From positions 248,001 to 312,000 of the forward strand of contig NZ_BMQB01000005.1 in the NCBI RefSeq assembly GCF_014647895.1: 64,000 nt of DNA, written 5' to 3'. Positions within the stretch are counted from its first letter, which is position 1. Each line of letters opens with the position of its first letter. This document shows positions 43,111 through 51,068 of the stretch, piece by piece. The DNA comes from Pilimelia anulata. Lineage in GTDB: Bacteria > Actinomycetota > Actinomycetes > Mycobacteriales > Micromonosporaceae. Position numbers and translations under genes: made by a program. The notes beneath the pieces were generated by a model. That model ran no database searches. It had not been told where the DNA came from and saw only the letters and a program-made list of their open reading frames with translations.

Positions 43111-43404
43111 TCAGCTCGCGGCCTCGGCGTGCCGGGCGTCGTGCGCGGCGGTCGCGCGCACGTTCGTCCGCAGTCGGCGGTAGCAGTTGTGGAGGAGGAC
43201 GACGACCACGATAAAGTTCGCGGCGACCAACGGATGATTGTCCAGGATGAGCGCCTGCACCGCCCACAGCGTGATACCGGGCGTGAACAGCGCGAACCAC
43301 AGCCACGAGAACCCGCCCGGCGGCTTGGGCGCGAAGTAGTCGAGGAGAAAGGCGCTCGTGCAGAGCACGCACGCGGCCCATCCGATGACCTGTGGAGCGG
43401 ACAC
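43111..43404 (-). CDS. Small three-helix membrane protein (CBU_0592/PQ-loop-like)
   Basis: 97 residues. Three hydrophobic helices: VIGWAACVLCTSAFLLDYFA, FSWLWFALFTPGITLWAVQA, and LVAANFIVVVVLLHNCYRRL, in the three-helix arrangement seen in SemiSWEET and CBU_0592 proteins. Pro-rich loop KPPGG separates the first two. A positively charged C-terminus (RRLRTNVRATAAHDARH) faces the cytoplasm. SemiSWEETs move sugars; CBU_0592 proteins have no known role. The ATG at 43404 is 162 bp from the divergent asparaginase gene. Confidence 0.7.
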   Translation of the reverse strand: MSAPQVIGWAACVLCTSAFLLDYFAPKPPGGFSWLWFALFTPGITLWAVQALILDNHPLVAANFIVVVVLLHNCYRRLRTNVRATAAHDARHAEAAS

Positions 43405-43566
43405 AATGCCCCCCGTTGAGCGATCCAGTACATCTAGGTCTGTCTATGTTGGGCACTCTAGCCCTGCATCCCCCACGGGTCACGCCCCGGGTCGCCCGCG
43501 CCACCCCCTCGACGAAAATTGGCAAGTACGAATGCGCCACACCGGCCGATCCCCGGGGGAGGCGCC

Positions 43567-44598
43567 GTGACCGAGCGGCCGCGAACCGTCCTGCTGCTCT
43601 CGCTCGGCGGGACGATCGCCATGACCCCCGGCGGCGCCGGCGGCGTCGTGCCGACCCTGACCGCCGGGGACCTCGCCGCCGCCGTACCGGGACTGGCCGG
43701 GACCGGCGTCGACCTGCGGGTCCACACCTTCCGCGGGCTCCCCGGCGCGTCGCTCGGCTTCGCCGACCTCACGGCGCTGGCCGCGCTCGTCGCCGACCGC
43801 ACCGCGGGCGGCGACGTCGACGGCGTCGTGGTCACCCAGGGGACCGACACCATCGAGGAGACCGCGTACCTGCTCGCCCTGCTGCACGCCGGCCCGGCGC
43901 CGGTCGTCGTCACCGGGGCGATGCGCCACCCGGGCCTGGCCGGCGCCGACGGGCCGGCCAACCTCCTCGCCGCCGTCCGGGTCGCCGCCGCGCCGGCGGC
44001 CCGCGGCCTCGGCGTGCTGGTGGTGTTCGGCGACGAGGTGCACGACGCCCGGCGCGTCCGCAAGACCCACGCCACCGGCCCGGGCACCTTCCGGTCGCCG
44101 GACACCGGGCCGCTCGGCCACGTCGTCGAGGGCGCGGTGCGGCTGCTGGCCCGCCCGGCACCCGGGCCGACCGTGCCGCCGGCGGCGCTCCGCCGGGCCC
44201 CGCGGGTCGGGCTGTACACCGCGACCCTGGACGACGACGGCGCCCTGCTCGCCGGCGCCGGCGCCCTGGACGGGCTGGTGGTGGCGGGCTTCGGCGCCGG
44301 CCACGTACCCGAGCGCCTCGTCGGCCGGCTGGCCGACCTGGCCGGTCGGATCCCGGTGGTGCTCGCCTCCCGTACCGGATCCGGGCCGGTCCTGGCCGAC
44401 ACCTACGGCTTCGCCGGGTCCGAGCGCGACCTGCGCGGGCGCGGGCTGGTCGGCGCCGGGTTCCTCGATCCGTACAAGGCGCGCGTCCTGCTGTGGGCCG
44501 TCCTGGCGGCGGGCCTGGACGGGGCGGCCGTGGGCGCCGCGTTCGGGGCCGCGGGCGGCACCGGCGACCCCGACGGCTGGCCCTGGCCGGCCGGATAG
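43567..44598 (+). CDS. Type I/II L-asparaginase
   Basis: 343 residues. Catalytic threonines lie in LSLGGTIAM (T16) and [14 protein letters not shown] (T93, D94); the [15 protein letters not shown] segment is the third conserved block. The enzyme hydrolyses asparagine to aspartate and ammonia; no signal peptide is present, so it acts in the cytoplasm. GTG 43567 has GGAGG 5-6 nt upstream. Residues after 200 form the smaller C-terminal domain with [14 protein letters not shown]. No operon partners are seen. Confidence 0.9.
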   Translation: MTERPRTVLLLSLGGTIAMTPGGAGGVVPTLTAGDLAAAVPGLAGTGVDLRVHTFRGLPGASLGFADLTALAALVADRTAGGDVDGVVVTQGTDTIEETAYLLALLHAGPAPVVVTGAMRHPGLAGADGPANLLAAVRVAAAPAARGLGVLVVFGDEVHDARRVRKTHATGPGTFRSPDTGPLGHVVEGAVRLLARPAPGPTVPPAALRRAPRVGLYTATLDDDGALLAGAGALDGLVVAGFGAGHVPERLVGRLADLAGRIPVVLASRTGSGPVLADTYGFAGSERDLRGRGLVGAGFLDPYKARVLLWAVLAAGLDGAAVGAAFGAAGGTGDPDGWPWPAG

Positions 44599-44842
44599 CC
44601 CGGGCACCCGCGGCGGGCCGGTCCGGCTCGGTCCGGTCTGCGCCGGTGCCGGCGTACCACGTGGTCGTGCGGTCGGGCGGTCAGCCGCGGCGGGGAGCGG
44701 TCCGGCCGCCTCGCCCGCGCGCCGTGGTCCGGTCGTTTCGTGGCTCTGGCCGTGGCCGTCGCCGTCGCGGTCCGGCCGCTTCGCTCGCGCGCCGTGGTCC
44801 GGCGGGGGCCGGTTCGGTGTTGTGGGTTGTCGGCCGCGCCGG

Positions 44843-45252
44843 TCAGGTCGGTGGGGTGCCGGGGCGGTCGGGCGCGGCGCCGTCCGCCGGCAGCCACCAG
44901 GTTCCCGCGTGCCGCGGGTCGGTCAGCCAGCGGGCGCGCCGCAGCTCGTCGGGGCGCGGGCGCCAGTCGCGGTGCGGCAGCAGCGCGAGCCGCCAGGCCA
45001 CCGTCGGGACGAGCCCGATGCCGAGCGGCCCGAGCAGCGCGTCGCGGCGGCGGTACGACACCCGCGGCGCCGCCCGGTACAGGAACAGCGCGGGAATGAT
45101 CGAGCCGCCGACCAGTACCGCGACGAACCCGCCGGTGACGTCCTCGACGTAGATCCCCACGGCGATCATCGAGGCGAAGACGGCGAGTGGATCAGGCCCG
45201 CCACCAGCACTCGGGCGCCGCATCCGCGCGGTTCCGCGGCGGAGCTGATCAT
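44843..45252 (-). pseudogene. Frameshifted paralogue of the 46046-46459 membrane protein
   Basis: The reading frame after about 45185 encodes PALFLYRAAPRVSYRRRDAL and AWRLALLPHRDWRPRPDEL, nearly the same as the intact gene at 46046-46459. Homologous start sequence is also present (ATG 45252, MISSAAEPRGCGARVLVAGL) but in another frame: it stops after LIHSPSSPR. Aligning the two copies shows one base missing around 45185-45192, where GATCGACCTCGCC would be expected. A functional protein would require a new start such as MIAVGIYVEDV, lacking the first helix. I infer a recent inactivating deletion or a sequence error. Confidence 0.7.
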
Positions 45253-45397
45253 GATCGGAGCGCAGAGGATCGGCTGCCGCCCGCGGGTTCACCGCGTGCA
45301 TATTCCGGCCTGTCGGCTACGTGACAGAGACATGGACGATCCTCACTGGACCCCGTTACCGTGCTGCTCCCGCTCCCTATCGATGGGATGGTCCGCG

Positions 45398-46039
45398 ATG
45401 AACCGCACGCACCTCGTCCGGGCGGCCGCCTCCGCCGTCGCCGTGCTCGGCGCCGCCGGCCTGCCGGCACCCGCCGCCGCGGCGCCCGCCGGCACCGACC
45501 CGGACGTGCAGGTCCGGGACGTGACGCTGAACGGCACCGGCTGCCGCAAGGGCGACACCAGCATCGTCCTGTCCAACGGCAACCGGGCCATCGAGGTGCT
45601 TTTCTCCACCTTCACCGTCCGGGCCGGCCTGGTCGCCGGCGAGGACGGCGCCCCGACCTGGCTGGCGCGGGCCACCAAGAACTGCGTCATCAACCTGACG
45701 CTGTCGTACCACGCCGGCTACACCTTCGCGCTGACCTCGCTCGGCGTCCGCGGCTACGCCGACCTGCCGGCGGGAGCCGTCGGCAAGCAGACCACCACCC
45801 ACTACTTCGCCGGCGCGCCGCAGACCGGCCGGGGTACGTGGGAGCTGAAGGGCCCGAAGACCGACGGGTACGCCTACGACGACGAGATCGCCACTCCGGA
45901 CTGGAGCACGTGCGGCAAGCCGCGCGCCATCAACCTGAACATGCGGGTACAGGTCGTGGCCGGCGAGTCGCCGAGGGACTCGACCAGCGGGATGACGCTC
46001 GACCGGCAGGCGGGCCGGCTGTCCTGGAAGAACTGCTGA
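45398..46039 (+). CDS. DUF4360-like secreted protein 1
   Basis: 213 residues. Signal peptide MNRTHLVRAAASAVAVLGAA with cleavage near GLPAPAAAAPA. The mature part opens with VTLNGTGCRKGDTSIVLSNG, the family hallmark of a G-T/S-G-C motif followed by a beta strand, and includes a second cysteine in ATKNCVINLTLSYH, the PAGAVGK region, and C-terminal Cys pair (STCGKP, SWKNC). DUF4360 proteins are beta-rich secreted proteins of unknown role known from fungi and actinobacteria. Three further copies lie at 58421-60602. Flanking genes are paralogous membrane proteins (one frameshifted). ATG 45398 lacks a strong ribosome binding site. Confidence 0.8.
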   Translation: MNRTHLVRAAASAVAVLGAAGLPAPAAAAPAGTDPDVQVRDVTLNGTGCRKGDTSIVLSNGNRAIEVLFSTFTVRAGLVAGEDGAPTWLARATKNCVINLTLSYHAGYTFALTSLGVRGYADLPAGAVGKQTTTHYFAGAPQTGRGTWELKGPKTDGYAYDDEIATPDWSTCGKPRAINLNMRVQVVAGESPRDSTSGMTLDRQAGRLSWKNC

Positions 46040-46045
46040 CCCGGG

Positions 46046-46459
46046 TCAGTCCGGGGACCCGCCCCAGCGCTGGCGCGCCCGCGCCGCGGCCGGGCGCCGG
46101 CCGCCCGGGCGCCCCGGCTCCGCGGGCCGCCGTACCGGTCGCTGCTCGTCCGGGCGGGGGCGCCAGTCGCGGTGCGGCAGGTACACCAGCCGCCAGGCGA
46201 CCACCGGGACCAGCGCGATCCCGATCAGGCACAGGCAGAGCAGGGCGTCGCGGCGGCGGTACGAGACCAGCGGCGCCGCCCACAGCATGAACAGCGCAGG
46301 GACGACGCCGGCCAGGGCGAGCGCCGGGACCGCGCCGCCCGTGGCGGCCGCGCCGAGCGTCGCCGCGGCGTAGGCGCCGCCGAACACGGCCAGGTCGGTC
46401 GCCCCCGCCAGCACCAGCCGGACACCGAACCGGCGCGGTTGCCCGACGGAGCGGATCAT
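46046..46459 (-). CDS. Small membrane protein, paralogue of 44843-45252
   Basis: 137 residues with three or four hydrophobic segments (RLVLAGATDLAVFGGAYAAA, GAVPALALAGVVPALFMLW, LLCLCLIGIALVPVVAWRL). The shared signature SYRRRDAL...AWRLVYLPHRDWRPRPDE lies between the last helices and the C-terminus. Its tail is basic and disordered. It is convergent with DUF4360 protein 1, ending 6 nt from that stop. I do not recognise a named family. The upstream 12 bases around the ATG also match the frameshifted copy, showing the duplication included the promoter-proximal part. Confidence 0.7.
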   Translation of the reverse strand: MIRSVGQPRRFGVRLVLAGATDLAVFGGAYAAATLGAAATGGAVPALALAGVVPALFMLWAAPLVSYRRRDALLCLCLIGIALVPVVAWRLVYLPHRDWRPRPDEQRPVRRPAEPGRPGGRRPAAARARQRWGGSPD

Positions 46460-46585
46460 GGTCGGAGCGTAACCCGGGCGGGCGGCCGGGTGGCGCCCCG
46501 CGAGCCGGCCGCGCCGTCCCGGTCCCCGGGCGACCACCGGGAGTGGGCCGGGTCGCGCGGTCCCGGCCCGGCGTACGCTCGGCGG

Positions 46586-46825
46586 ATGGGTGGGGTAGTG
46601 CCGTGGCTGGTGTGCGCCGCCGTGCTCGGCGCGGTGCTGTACGGGCTCGCGTGGCTGGCCGGGCGGGTGCGGCGCCGGGGTGGCGGCAGCGAGCTGATGG
46701 GCCCGGTCGACCTGATCTACCGGCCGCACGCCCACCTGCTCCACGCGGAGATCCGCCAACACGAACAGCGCCGCATCCCCCTCCCGGCCCCGAACGACCC
46801 GCACCGCCCCACCCCGCCTCACTGA
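46586..46825 (+). CDS. Small membrane protein of unknown function
   Basis: 79 residues. One N-terminal transmembrane helix (VVPWLVCAAVLGAVLYGLAW), then a basic patch RVRRRGGGSELM, and a hydrophilic tail with LIYRPHAHLLHAEIRQHEQR. Single-pass proteins of this size with a conserved charged tail are common in actinobacteria. The ATG at 46586 follows a GGCGG sequence. No catalytic motif is visible. Confidence 0.55.
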   Translation: MGGVVPWLVCAAVLGAVLYGLAWLAGRVRRRGGGSELMGPVDLIYRPHAHLLHAEIRQHEQRRIPLPAPNDPHRPTPPH

Positions 46826-47038
46826 CCGGCCCGCCGGCGGGGTGGTCATCCCGCCGCCCCACCAGGGTGGTCCCGGGCGATCGGCCGCGCGGTGGTCGTA
46901 CCGAACCGACCGGTCCGGACTCGCGACGGCGACGCGGGCAGCTCGACCGGCCGGCCGCGCCGGTGTCGCGTCCGGACGGTCGCCGGATCGGCCGATAGGG
47001 TGCGGGAGGACGAGGAGCCGACGGGCGGAGGCGACCCG

Positions 47039-47581
47039 GTGCGACGCCGTGACCTGCTGGCCGGGCCGGCCGGCACGCCGCTGGCCGGACCGCGCCCCGC
47101 CGCCGCCCCGCCGCCGGGAGACGTCGCGCCGCCACCCGCCGACGTCGTGGGCCGCCTGGCCGCGGCGCTGCGCCACCCCGACCCGGTACCCGCGGCCGGG
47201 CCCGGGCCGGCCGCGCCGGGCCGGGCGCTCGCCGCCGTCAAGGCGGAGTTCCGGGCCAGCCGGTACGCCGCCCTCGCCCGAACCCTGCCCGCCCTGCTCG
47301 CCGCCGCCGACCGGGCCGGGCGCAGGGACGCCGCCGACGCCGTCCGGGCCGAGGCGTACAACACCGCGGCGCACGTACTGATCAAGCTCGGGGTCGCCGG
47401 GCCCGCGTGGGTGGCGGCCGCGCGGGCGATGGCCGCGGCGGGGGTGCTGGGCGACCCGCTGGTGCTGGCCAGCGTCACCCGCAACGTCGCGTCGCTGTGC
47501 CGCGGGAACGGCCGGTACGGGCGGGCGCAGCGGCTCGCGCTGGCCGCGGCCGGGCGGCTGCGGGTCGGCGCCCGCCCCTGA
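47039..47581 (+). CDS. Truncated XRE-family regulator relic (lacks HTH)
   Basis: 180 residues from GTG 47039, supported by GGAGG 7 nt upstream and a TAGGGT -10-like box at 46996-47001. It begins RRRDLLAGPAG and contains AVKAEFRASRYAALARTLPA, then EAYNTAAHVLIKLGVAGPAW and GDPLVLASVTRNVASLCRGN, which resemble the TPR-like C-terminal part of Streptomyces-type XRE regulators. The DNA-binding HTH domain that normally precedes and the rest of the TPR region that normally follows are missing. It may be a remnant or a stand-alone sensor domain. Expression is plausible because start signals are intact. Confidence 0.55.
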   Translation: MRRRDLLAGPAGTPLAGPRPAAAPPPGDVAPPPADVVGRLAAALRHPDPVPAAGPGPAAPGRALAAVKAEFRASRYAALARTLPALLAAADRAGRRDAADAVRAEAYNTAAHVLIKLGVAGPAWVAAARAMAAAGVLGDPLVLASVTRNVASLCRGNGRYGRAQRLALAAAGRLRVGARP

Positions 47582-47639
47582 CGCCGCCCATCCCTGACGC
47601 CGCGGGCCACGGGGTCGCGGGTTCACCGGGGCCCCGGGT

Positions 47640-48782
47640 TCAGGGGGCCGCGTCGCGGTCGGTGTGGGCGCGGTAGTCGGCCTCCGGGACCGTGAGCAGG
47701 TTGCGGCAGGTGTCGCAGGCGGCGAAGTACGAGCCGGACCGGCGGATGATCGCGGTCAGCGTGCGCCCGCAGCCGGGGCAGGTGACGAGCGGGCGGGCGT
47801 TGCGCTTGCCGACGACGGGCACCCGGAACATCGCGTACTTGCCCAGCGGGCGCAGCGTGCTGCCGTCGCCGGAGAGCTCGTGCGACATCCCGCAGCCGGT
47901 GCAGATCACCCGGCGGGCCGTCCCGCCCTCGACCCGGATCCGGACGGTGATCGACGCCTCGCACGCGGTGCACGGGTGGGTGACCTCGCGCTCGGCCGGC
48001 TGCGGCGACGGGGTGCCGGTCGGGCGGGTGAACGGGGCGCCGCTGCGGGCCCGGTGCACGTGGAAGCTCTCGTGGCAGCGGCGGCAGCGGGTGGTAGCGG
48101 TGGAGCCGGGGAGGTTGCCGATGCTGATCGGCTGCGCCTCGCCGCAGGCCGGGCAGGCGACCGTCTCGGTGACCAGCGTGGCGGGCGCCTCGGCGGCGGC
48201 CGCGGCGCGGCCGCTGGCGGTCCGGCGGTCGGCCTCGGCGACGTGCCGGGCGATCTCGGCCACCCGCCGGCGGGCGTCGACGACCGCCGCGGCGTCGACG
48301 GTCGGGCGGTCGAGCGCGCGGGCCACGTCGTCGATCGTGCGGTGCAGGGCGCGGGCCGCGTCGGCGATGGTGCGGCCGGAGGTGATGACGTCGTACTCGC
48401 TGCCGAGCTGGGCCCGGATGCCGGCGACGATCCCGGTCAGCGAGTGTCGGGACTGGACCAGCAGCGCGTAGCACGTCTCGGCGGTGATCGTGCCGAGCTG
48501 GTTCTGCTCGATGGTCAGCGTCAGGTTGCCGATCTCGGTGCTGAGGTGCCGGCTGAGGCCGAGCAGCCGGTGGTCCGCCTCGGCGAGCGCGCGGTCGCGG
48601 GAGTACGCCGTACCGGTGGTCCAGGACAGCAGCACGCCGCCCACCCCGGCGAGCACGCCGCCCCAGGCGCGGAGGTTGCCGTCGGCGCCGTTGGCGGCCG
48701 CGTAGCCGCCCATCACCAGCAGGAGCAGCCCCACGATGACCTCGACGGGGCGGGAGACCAGGATGTCGAGCAGCTTGCGCAT
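47640..48782 (-). CDS. Membrane-anchored protein with three zinc ribbons
   Basis: 380 residues. Two N-terminal helices (PVEVIVGLLLLVMGGYAAAN and the GGVLAGVGGVLLSW stretch) anchor it. A long helical region (60-200), with heptad-like Leu/Ala spacing in HRTIDDVARALDRP, may form coiled coil. Three zinc ribbons follow: C210/C213 with C233/C236, C271/C274 with C294/C297, and C335/C338 with C356/C359. Their positions relative to the membrane suggest a cytoplasmic cysteine-rich domain. No family is recognised. ATG 48782 has AAGGA 6 nt upstream. It could be a metal sensor, nucleic acid binder or scaffold; I cannot tell. Confidence 0.7.
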   Translation of the reverse strand: MRKLLDILVSRPVEVIVGLLLLVMGGYAAANGADGNLRAWGGVLAGVGGVLLSWTTGTAYSRDRALAEADHRLLGLSRHLSTEIGNLTLTIEQNQLGTITAETCYALLVQSRHSLTGIVAGIRAQLGSEYDVITSGRTIADAARALHRTIDDVARALDRPTVDAAAVVDARRRVAEIARHVAEADRRTASGRAAAAAEAPATLVTETVACPACGEAQPISIGNLPGSTATTRCRRCHESFHVHRARSGAPFTRPTGTPSPQPAEREVTHPCTACEASITVRIRVEGGTARRVICTGCGMSHELSGDGSTLRPLGKYAMFRVPVVGKRNARPLVTCPGCGRTLTAIIRRSGSYFAACDTCRNLLTVPEADYRAHTDRDAAP

Positions 48783-48866
48783 GGTCGTCCTTCCGGTGGC
48801 ATCGGCCACTGAAACCACAGCATAGTGGGTGAATTGTTGTCGAGTGTGGAGCGAGTGGTTCATACC

Positions 48867-48895
48867 TTGGCAACAGGTGCGGTGCGTGCTAGCGT
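48867..48895 (+). promoter_or_regulatory. Strong sigma-70-like promoter of a candidate small RNA
   Basis: TTGGCA (-35, 48867-48872) and TAGCGT (-10, 48890-48895) are separated by exactly 17 bp. It points rightward, away from the minus-strand zinc-ribbon gene, and no plus-strand gene follows for over 1 kb. Confidence 0.6.
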
Positions 48896-48901
48896 CGGAG
48901 C

Positions 48902-48960
48902 GTCCCCATCGGGGACGACGCCTTTGGCCCCCGGGATACGCCTTCGCTGCCCGGGGGCAT
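48902..48960 (+). ncRNA. Candidate structured small RNA
   Basis: Downstream of the promoter comes GTCCCC-ATC-GGGGAC (48902-48916), then GCCCCCGGG at 48927-48935 pairing with CCCGGGGGC at 48950-48958, followed by ATTTG. The transcript would be short and end at or after this hairpin. No open reading frame with coding character overlaps on the plus strand, and both flanking genes run on the minus strand. I do not recognise an Rfam class from memory. Confidence 0.4.
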
Positions 48961-48970
48961 TTGCTGTCCC

Positions 48971-49010
48971 CGGCCGGCCGGCGGGCGTCCGGCTGCCCGC
49001 CGGCCGGCCG
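48971..49010. terminator. Hairpin downstream of the secreted nuclease gene
   Basis: A perfect 16-bp stem, 48971-48986 with 48995-49010, and 8-nt loop, 10 nt after the stop of the minus-strand nuclease gene. It could also end the candidate small RNA on the plus strand. Confidence 0.75.
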
Positions 49011-49019
49011 ATGCGGGGG

Positions 49020-49676
49020 TCAGACGGTGGTCACCGTGAGAGTGATGTTCGGGCAGGCGTCGCCGTACGCGGTCAGGGCGCTCTTCTCGGCACTGTCCAC
49101 CGTGAGGCCCCAACGGATCTTGACCGCGACGAACTCGCCGATGTAGCGGCACCGCGCCGGCGCGTACGGCGGCACCCAGGTGGTCGGGTCCCGGTCGCCC
49201 TTGGCCTGGTTGACGCTGTCGGTCACGGCGGCCAGCGACCGGTTGTCGCCGAGGTCGTTGGCGAACGACTGCCGGCGGGCGGTCGTCCACGTCCGCGCGC
49301 CGGAGTCCCACGCCTCGGCCAGCGCGACCATGTGGTCGATGTCCAGGTCGGCGGGCTGGTTCCAGAGCGCGTTGTCGTAATAGGAGTACCAGCGGCCGCC
49401 GGTCAGCGCGCAGCCCGCGCCGACGCCCGGCGCCGTCGTCGCCTCGGCGATCAGCACCTCGTACCGGGTGTTGCAGCCGTCGGCGTCGGCGTCGGTCCAG
49501 TGCGGGAAGAGGCTGCGGCTGTACCCGGTACGCACCTCGGCCGCGACCGGCAGGCCGGCGATCGAGGTGTGCAGCGGGGCGGAGTGGGTCGCGGCGGCGG
49601 CCGGGGTGGCGACGGTGGCGGTGGCGGCGGCGGTCAGTAGGGCGGTGATCGTGGCGAGCGTGCGGGCTCGGTTCAC
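49020..49676 (-). CDS. Secreted HNH nuclease (DUF1524/GmrSD C-terminal type)
   Basis: 218 residues. Signal peptide MNRARTLATITALLTAAATA with cleavage near TPAAAAT. Nuclease motifs: DLDIDHMVALAEAWDSGA with D114-H115, then SFANDLGDNRSLAAVTDSVN and N156QAKGDRDPTTW, the usual order of the DUF1524 HNH fold. Extracellular nuclease for nutrient DNA is the likely role. The GTG start at 49676 is the only start preceding the signal peptide. Similar secreted nucleases are common in Streptomyces and Micromonospora. Confidence 0.88.
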   Translation of the reverse strand: MNRARTLATITALLTAAATATVATPAAAATHSAPLHTSIAGLPVAAEVRTGYSRSLFPHWTDADADGCNTRYEVLIAEATTAPGVGAGCALTGGRWYSYYDNALWNQPADLDIDHMVALAEAWDSGARTWTTARRQSFANDLGDNRSLAAVTDSVNQAKGDRDPTTWVPPYAPARCRYIGEFVAVKIRWGLTVDSAEKSALTAYGDACPNITLTVTTV

Positions 49677-49958
49677 GGCGGACTCCGTTCGCGTGCGGGA
49701 CGGTTGTCCCCATGGAGCCCGGCGGTCCTGAATGGAGCCGGTGTGCGGGGTTACGCGGACGGCAACTCGCCGTGCGCCTCACCCGATCGCGGTAGTGCGT
49801 ACGGGCCGGTTCGCGGTATCGGACCGTGCTCCGGCCATTCGGTGAGTGGACCCTCGGGCATTCGTTCGAATCGGGCGGTGCATTCGGGCGGCGACCGTAC
49901 CGCGACCTGTCGGGAAATCGTTGCCTTCCGTAATTCGGGCATCGACGATGGGGGTTCC

Positions 49959-50729
49959 GTGAGCGATGGCGGCGTGGCACCGAGGGTGGACGATGCGGCG
50001 GTCGGGGCAACCGGGTCGATGGCCCCGGCACCCCGGCAGTCGGCCGGGCGCAGCGTGCCCAAGTGGGAGACGGACGCGCGGGAGCGCCTGCGGTCCGCGA
50101 TCCGGCGGTACGCCCGGCCGCTGGCCGACCTGGTCGCTCGCGATGCCAACGAGGGCGATACACGGCTGCTCGTGACCGACTTCCTCTGCGACGGCCTGGG
50201 CTTCGACAAGTACGAGGACCTCACGACCGAGTACCAGGTCAAGGGCGAGTTCGCCGACTACGGCGTCCGCATCGACCGGCAGCTCACGGCGTTCATCGAG
50301 GTCAAGCGCTGCGCCACGAAGCTGACCGCGCGCCACCTCCGGCAGGTGGAGATGTACGCCGTCAACGAGGGTGTCGAGTGGATGATCCTCACCAACGGAC
50401 AGCTCTGGCAGGTGTATCACCTGACCGGCGGGCTGCCGGTGACGGTGGACCTCGCCATCGAGGTGGACCTGCTCGCCGACGGCGGGCTCGCGGCCAAGGT
50501 CGACCTGCTGTTCCCACTCACCAGGGCGGCGTTCAAGCGGCGGCTCATCGACGAGATCTGGCGCGCCAAGGCGGCGACGTCGCCGCGCTCGCTCGCCGTG
50601 GCGTTGCTGTCCGATCCGGTGGTGGACGCGCTGCGCAAGGAGCTGCGCAAGCAGACGGGCCACAATGTCGACCCGAAGGAACTCGCGCGGCTGCTGACGA
50701 CAACGGCACTTCGCGACAATTTGACCTGA
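49959..50729 (+). CDS. Orphan nuclease with type I restriction HsdR N-terminal-like domain
   Basis: 256 residues. The core resembles the HsdR_N PD-(D/E)xK domain: LLVTDFLCDGLGFDKYEDLT, E91 YQVKGEFADYGVR with D100, and AFIEVKR with E114 and K116. The C-terminal part (LRKELRKQTGHNVDPKELAR) has a short helical domain. There is no helicase domain and no HsdM or HsdS neighbour, so it is not a complete restriction enzyme. GTG 49959 is assumed; ATG 50019 would also leave the domain intact. It may be a mobile-element defence relic or a host protein with nucleic acid cleavage function. Confidence 0.75.
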   Translation: MSDGGVAPRVDDAAVGATGSMAPAPRQSAGRSVPKWETDARERLRSAIRRYARPLADLVARDANEGDTRLLVTDFLCDGLGFDKYEDLTTEYQVKGEFADYGVRIDRQLTAFIEVKRCATKLTARHLRQVEMYAVNEGVEWMILTNGQLWQVYHLTGGLPVTVDLAIEVDLLADGGLAAKVDLLFPLTRAAFKRRLIDEIWRAKAATSPRSLAVALLSDPVVDALRKELRKQTGHNVDPKELARLLTTTALRDNLT

Positions 50730-50765
50730 TGGTTCGGGGTGATCCGGAGCCCGCGCCGGCAATAT

Positions 50766-50810
50766 GAGTGGCCGTTCATCCGCATGGCGATGGGCGGCCA
50801 CTCTTGTTTG
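50766..50810 (+). terminator. Hairpin with T-tract after the HsdR-like gene
   Basis: GAGTGGCCG (50766-50774) pairs with CGGCCACTC (50795-50803), followed by TTGTTTG. An inner CATC/GATG pairing can extend the stem. 50811-51068 shows nothing further. Confidence 0.82.
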
Positions 50811-51068
50811 TCCGGGGGTCGCAAACCCGGCCCCAGCCGTCGAATCGCCGCGTGCGGGTAGCCGCGCGGAGCCTCGGGGATATCGCGCGGTGGAGTGGTT
50901 CATGAACTCTGCGTGTTCACCATCGTCCATCCGACCGACGCCGCCGGTTGCGGGGTTACGGCCTCCGGCGCAAATCCGGCGGATCGACGGTCGGGACGGC
51001 CCGGGCGGCGCGGGATCCCGCCCGCGCATCCGAACCGGTTGATCCGCCCCCCGCGGCACGCTCGTGGG

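Noticed and set aside
42585..43433. Minus-strand open frame of about 280 codons in the CDPS upstream region
   Set aside because: Arg/Pro/Ser-rich with no domain; it overlaps the three-helix membrane protein gene in another frame and has no codon structure.
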